The translations under genes were made by a program, and so were the position numbers. Below are positions 30,857 to 30,881 of a DNA stretch of 30,881 nucleotides, piece after piece. Location: the NCBI GenBank assembly GCA_036378495.1, contig DASUWI010000014.1, forward strand, positions 1 to 30,881, given 5' to 3'. Below the pieces are notes generated by a model. It made no database searches. It was given only the letters and a program-made list of their open reading frames with translations, and was not told the DNA's origin. This stretch comes from JAFALX01 sp036378495 (GTDB taxonomy: Bacteria > Chloroflexota > Dormibacteria > Aeolococcales > Aeolococcaceae). Position 1 is the stretch's first letter; every line of letters starts with the position of its first letter.

Positions 30857-30881
30857 TGCGAGTGACGCGCTCGCGGGACGG
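30856..30881 (+). CDS. Start of a downstream gene, cut by window edge (possibly ylxR)
   Basis: ATG 30856 shares its A with the nusA stop (TGATG) and opens a frame beginning MRVTRSRD that runs off the window. The rimP-nusA-ylxR-infB order is widespread, so this may be the YlxR RNA-binding protein. Only eight codons are visible, so the call rests on position. Confidence 0.25.

Noticed and set aside
1..30881. CRISPR arrays, insertion sequences, prophage or attachment sites
   Set aside because: No regularly spaced repeats, transposase motifs or tRNA-flanking direct repeats were seen.

Overview
This is a gene-dense, very GC-rich bacterial chromosome segment (roughly 70% GC by eye). It holds almost only housekeeping genes, plus one lower-GC accessory island and some non-coding structure. 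The ThrS lacks the TGS domain, SecD and SecF are fused, NAD synthetase is split into two proteins, and a TreT-type trehalose synthase is present. Many genes have a TAGAnT box 6-10 nt before the start codon, which suggests leaderless mRNAs. Together these fit a deep Terrabacteria lineage (Dormibacterota, Chloroflexota or Actinomycetota-like). The lineage is inferred from general familiarity, not from a search.

Layout. 1-1788: DinG-type helicase, cut by the left edge. 1826-7354: nitrilase-type glutaminase, nadE, rsmI, tatD, rsmA and an MFS exporter, mostly joined by 4-nt GTGA overlaps. 7486-9630: small zinc-ribbon protein, tRNA-Val(GAC), TMEM175-like channel and a kelch-like lipoprotein. 9637-11091 (minus): TreT-like glycosyltransferase, convergent with the lipoprotein. 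11092-11388: intergenic region with five DnaA-box-like 9-mers and a good sigma-70-type promoter. 11389-14156: small Cys-rich protein, thrS and a TlyA-like methyltransferase. 14171-19025: infC-rpmI-rplT-pheS-pheT behind a leader with a short ORF and a rho-independent attenuator; infC must start on a non-canonical codon (AUC). 19022-19705: mpg DNA glycosylase. 19630-19859 (minus): an unrecognised structured RNA of about 230 nt with its own promoter and terminator. 19993-21686: island with two WXG100-like proteins, a toxin-like C-terminal module displaced into the +1 frame, and a putative immunity protein. 21762-26894: yebC, ruvC, ruvA, ruvB, queA, tgt. 26907-30856: fused secDF, rimP, nusA.

How the genes fit together: most encode translation (aminoacyl-tRNA synthetases, IF3, L35, L20, rRNA and tRNA modification, RimP, NusA), recombination and repair (RuvABC, Mpg, DinG) and protein export (SecDF). 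The parts most likely to be undescribed are the minus-strand RNA beside mpg, the infC leader with its apparently leaderless peptide and competing hairpins, the frame-split WXG toxin-immunity locus, and the DnaA-box cluster upstream of treT.
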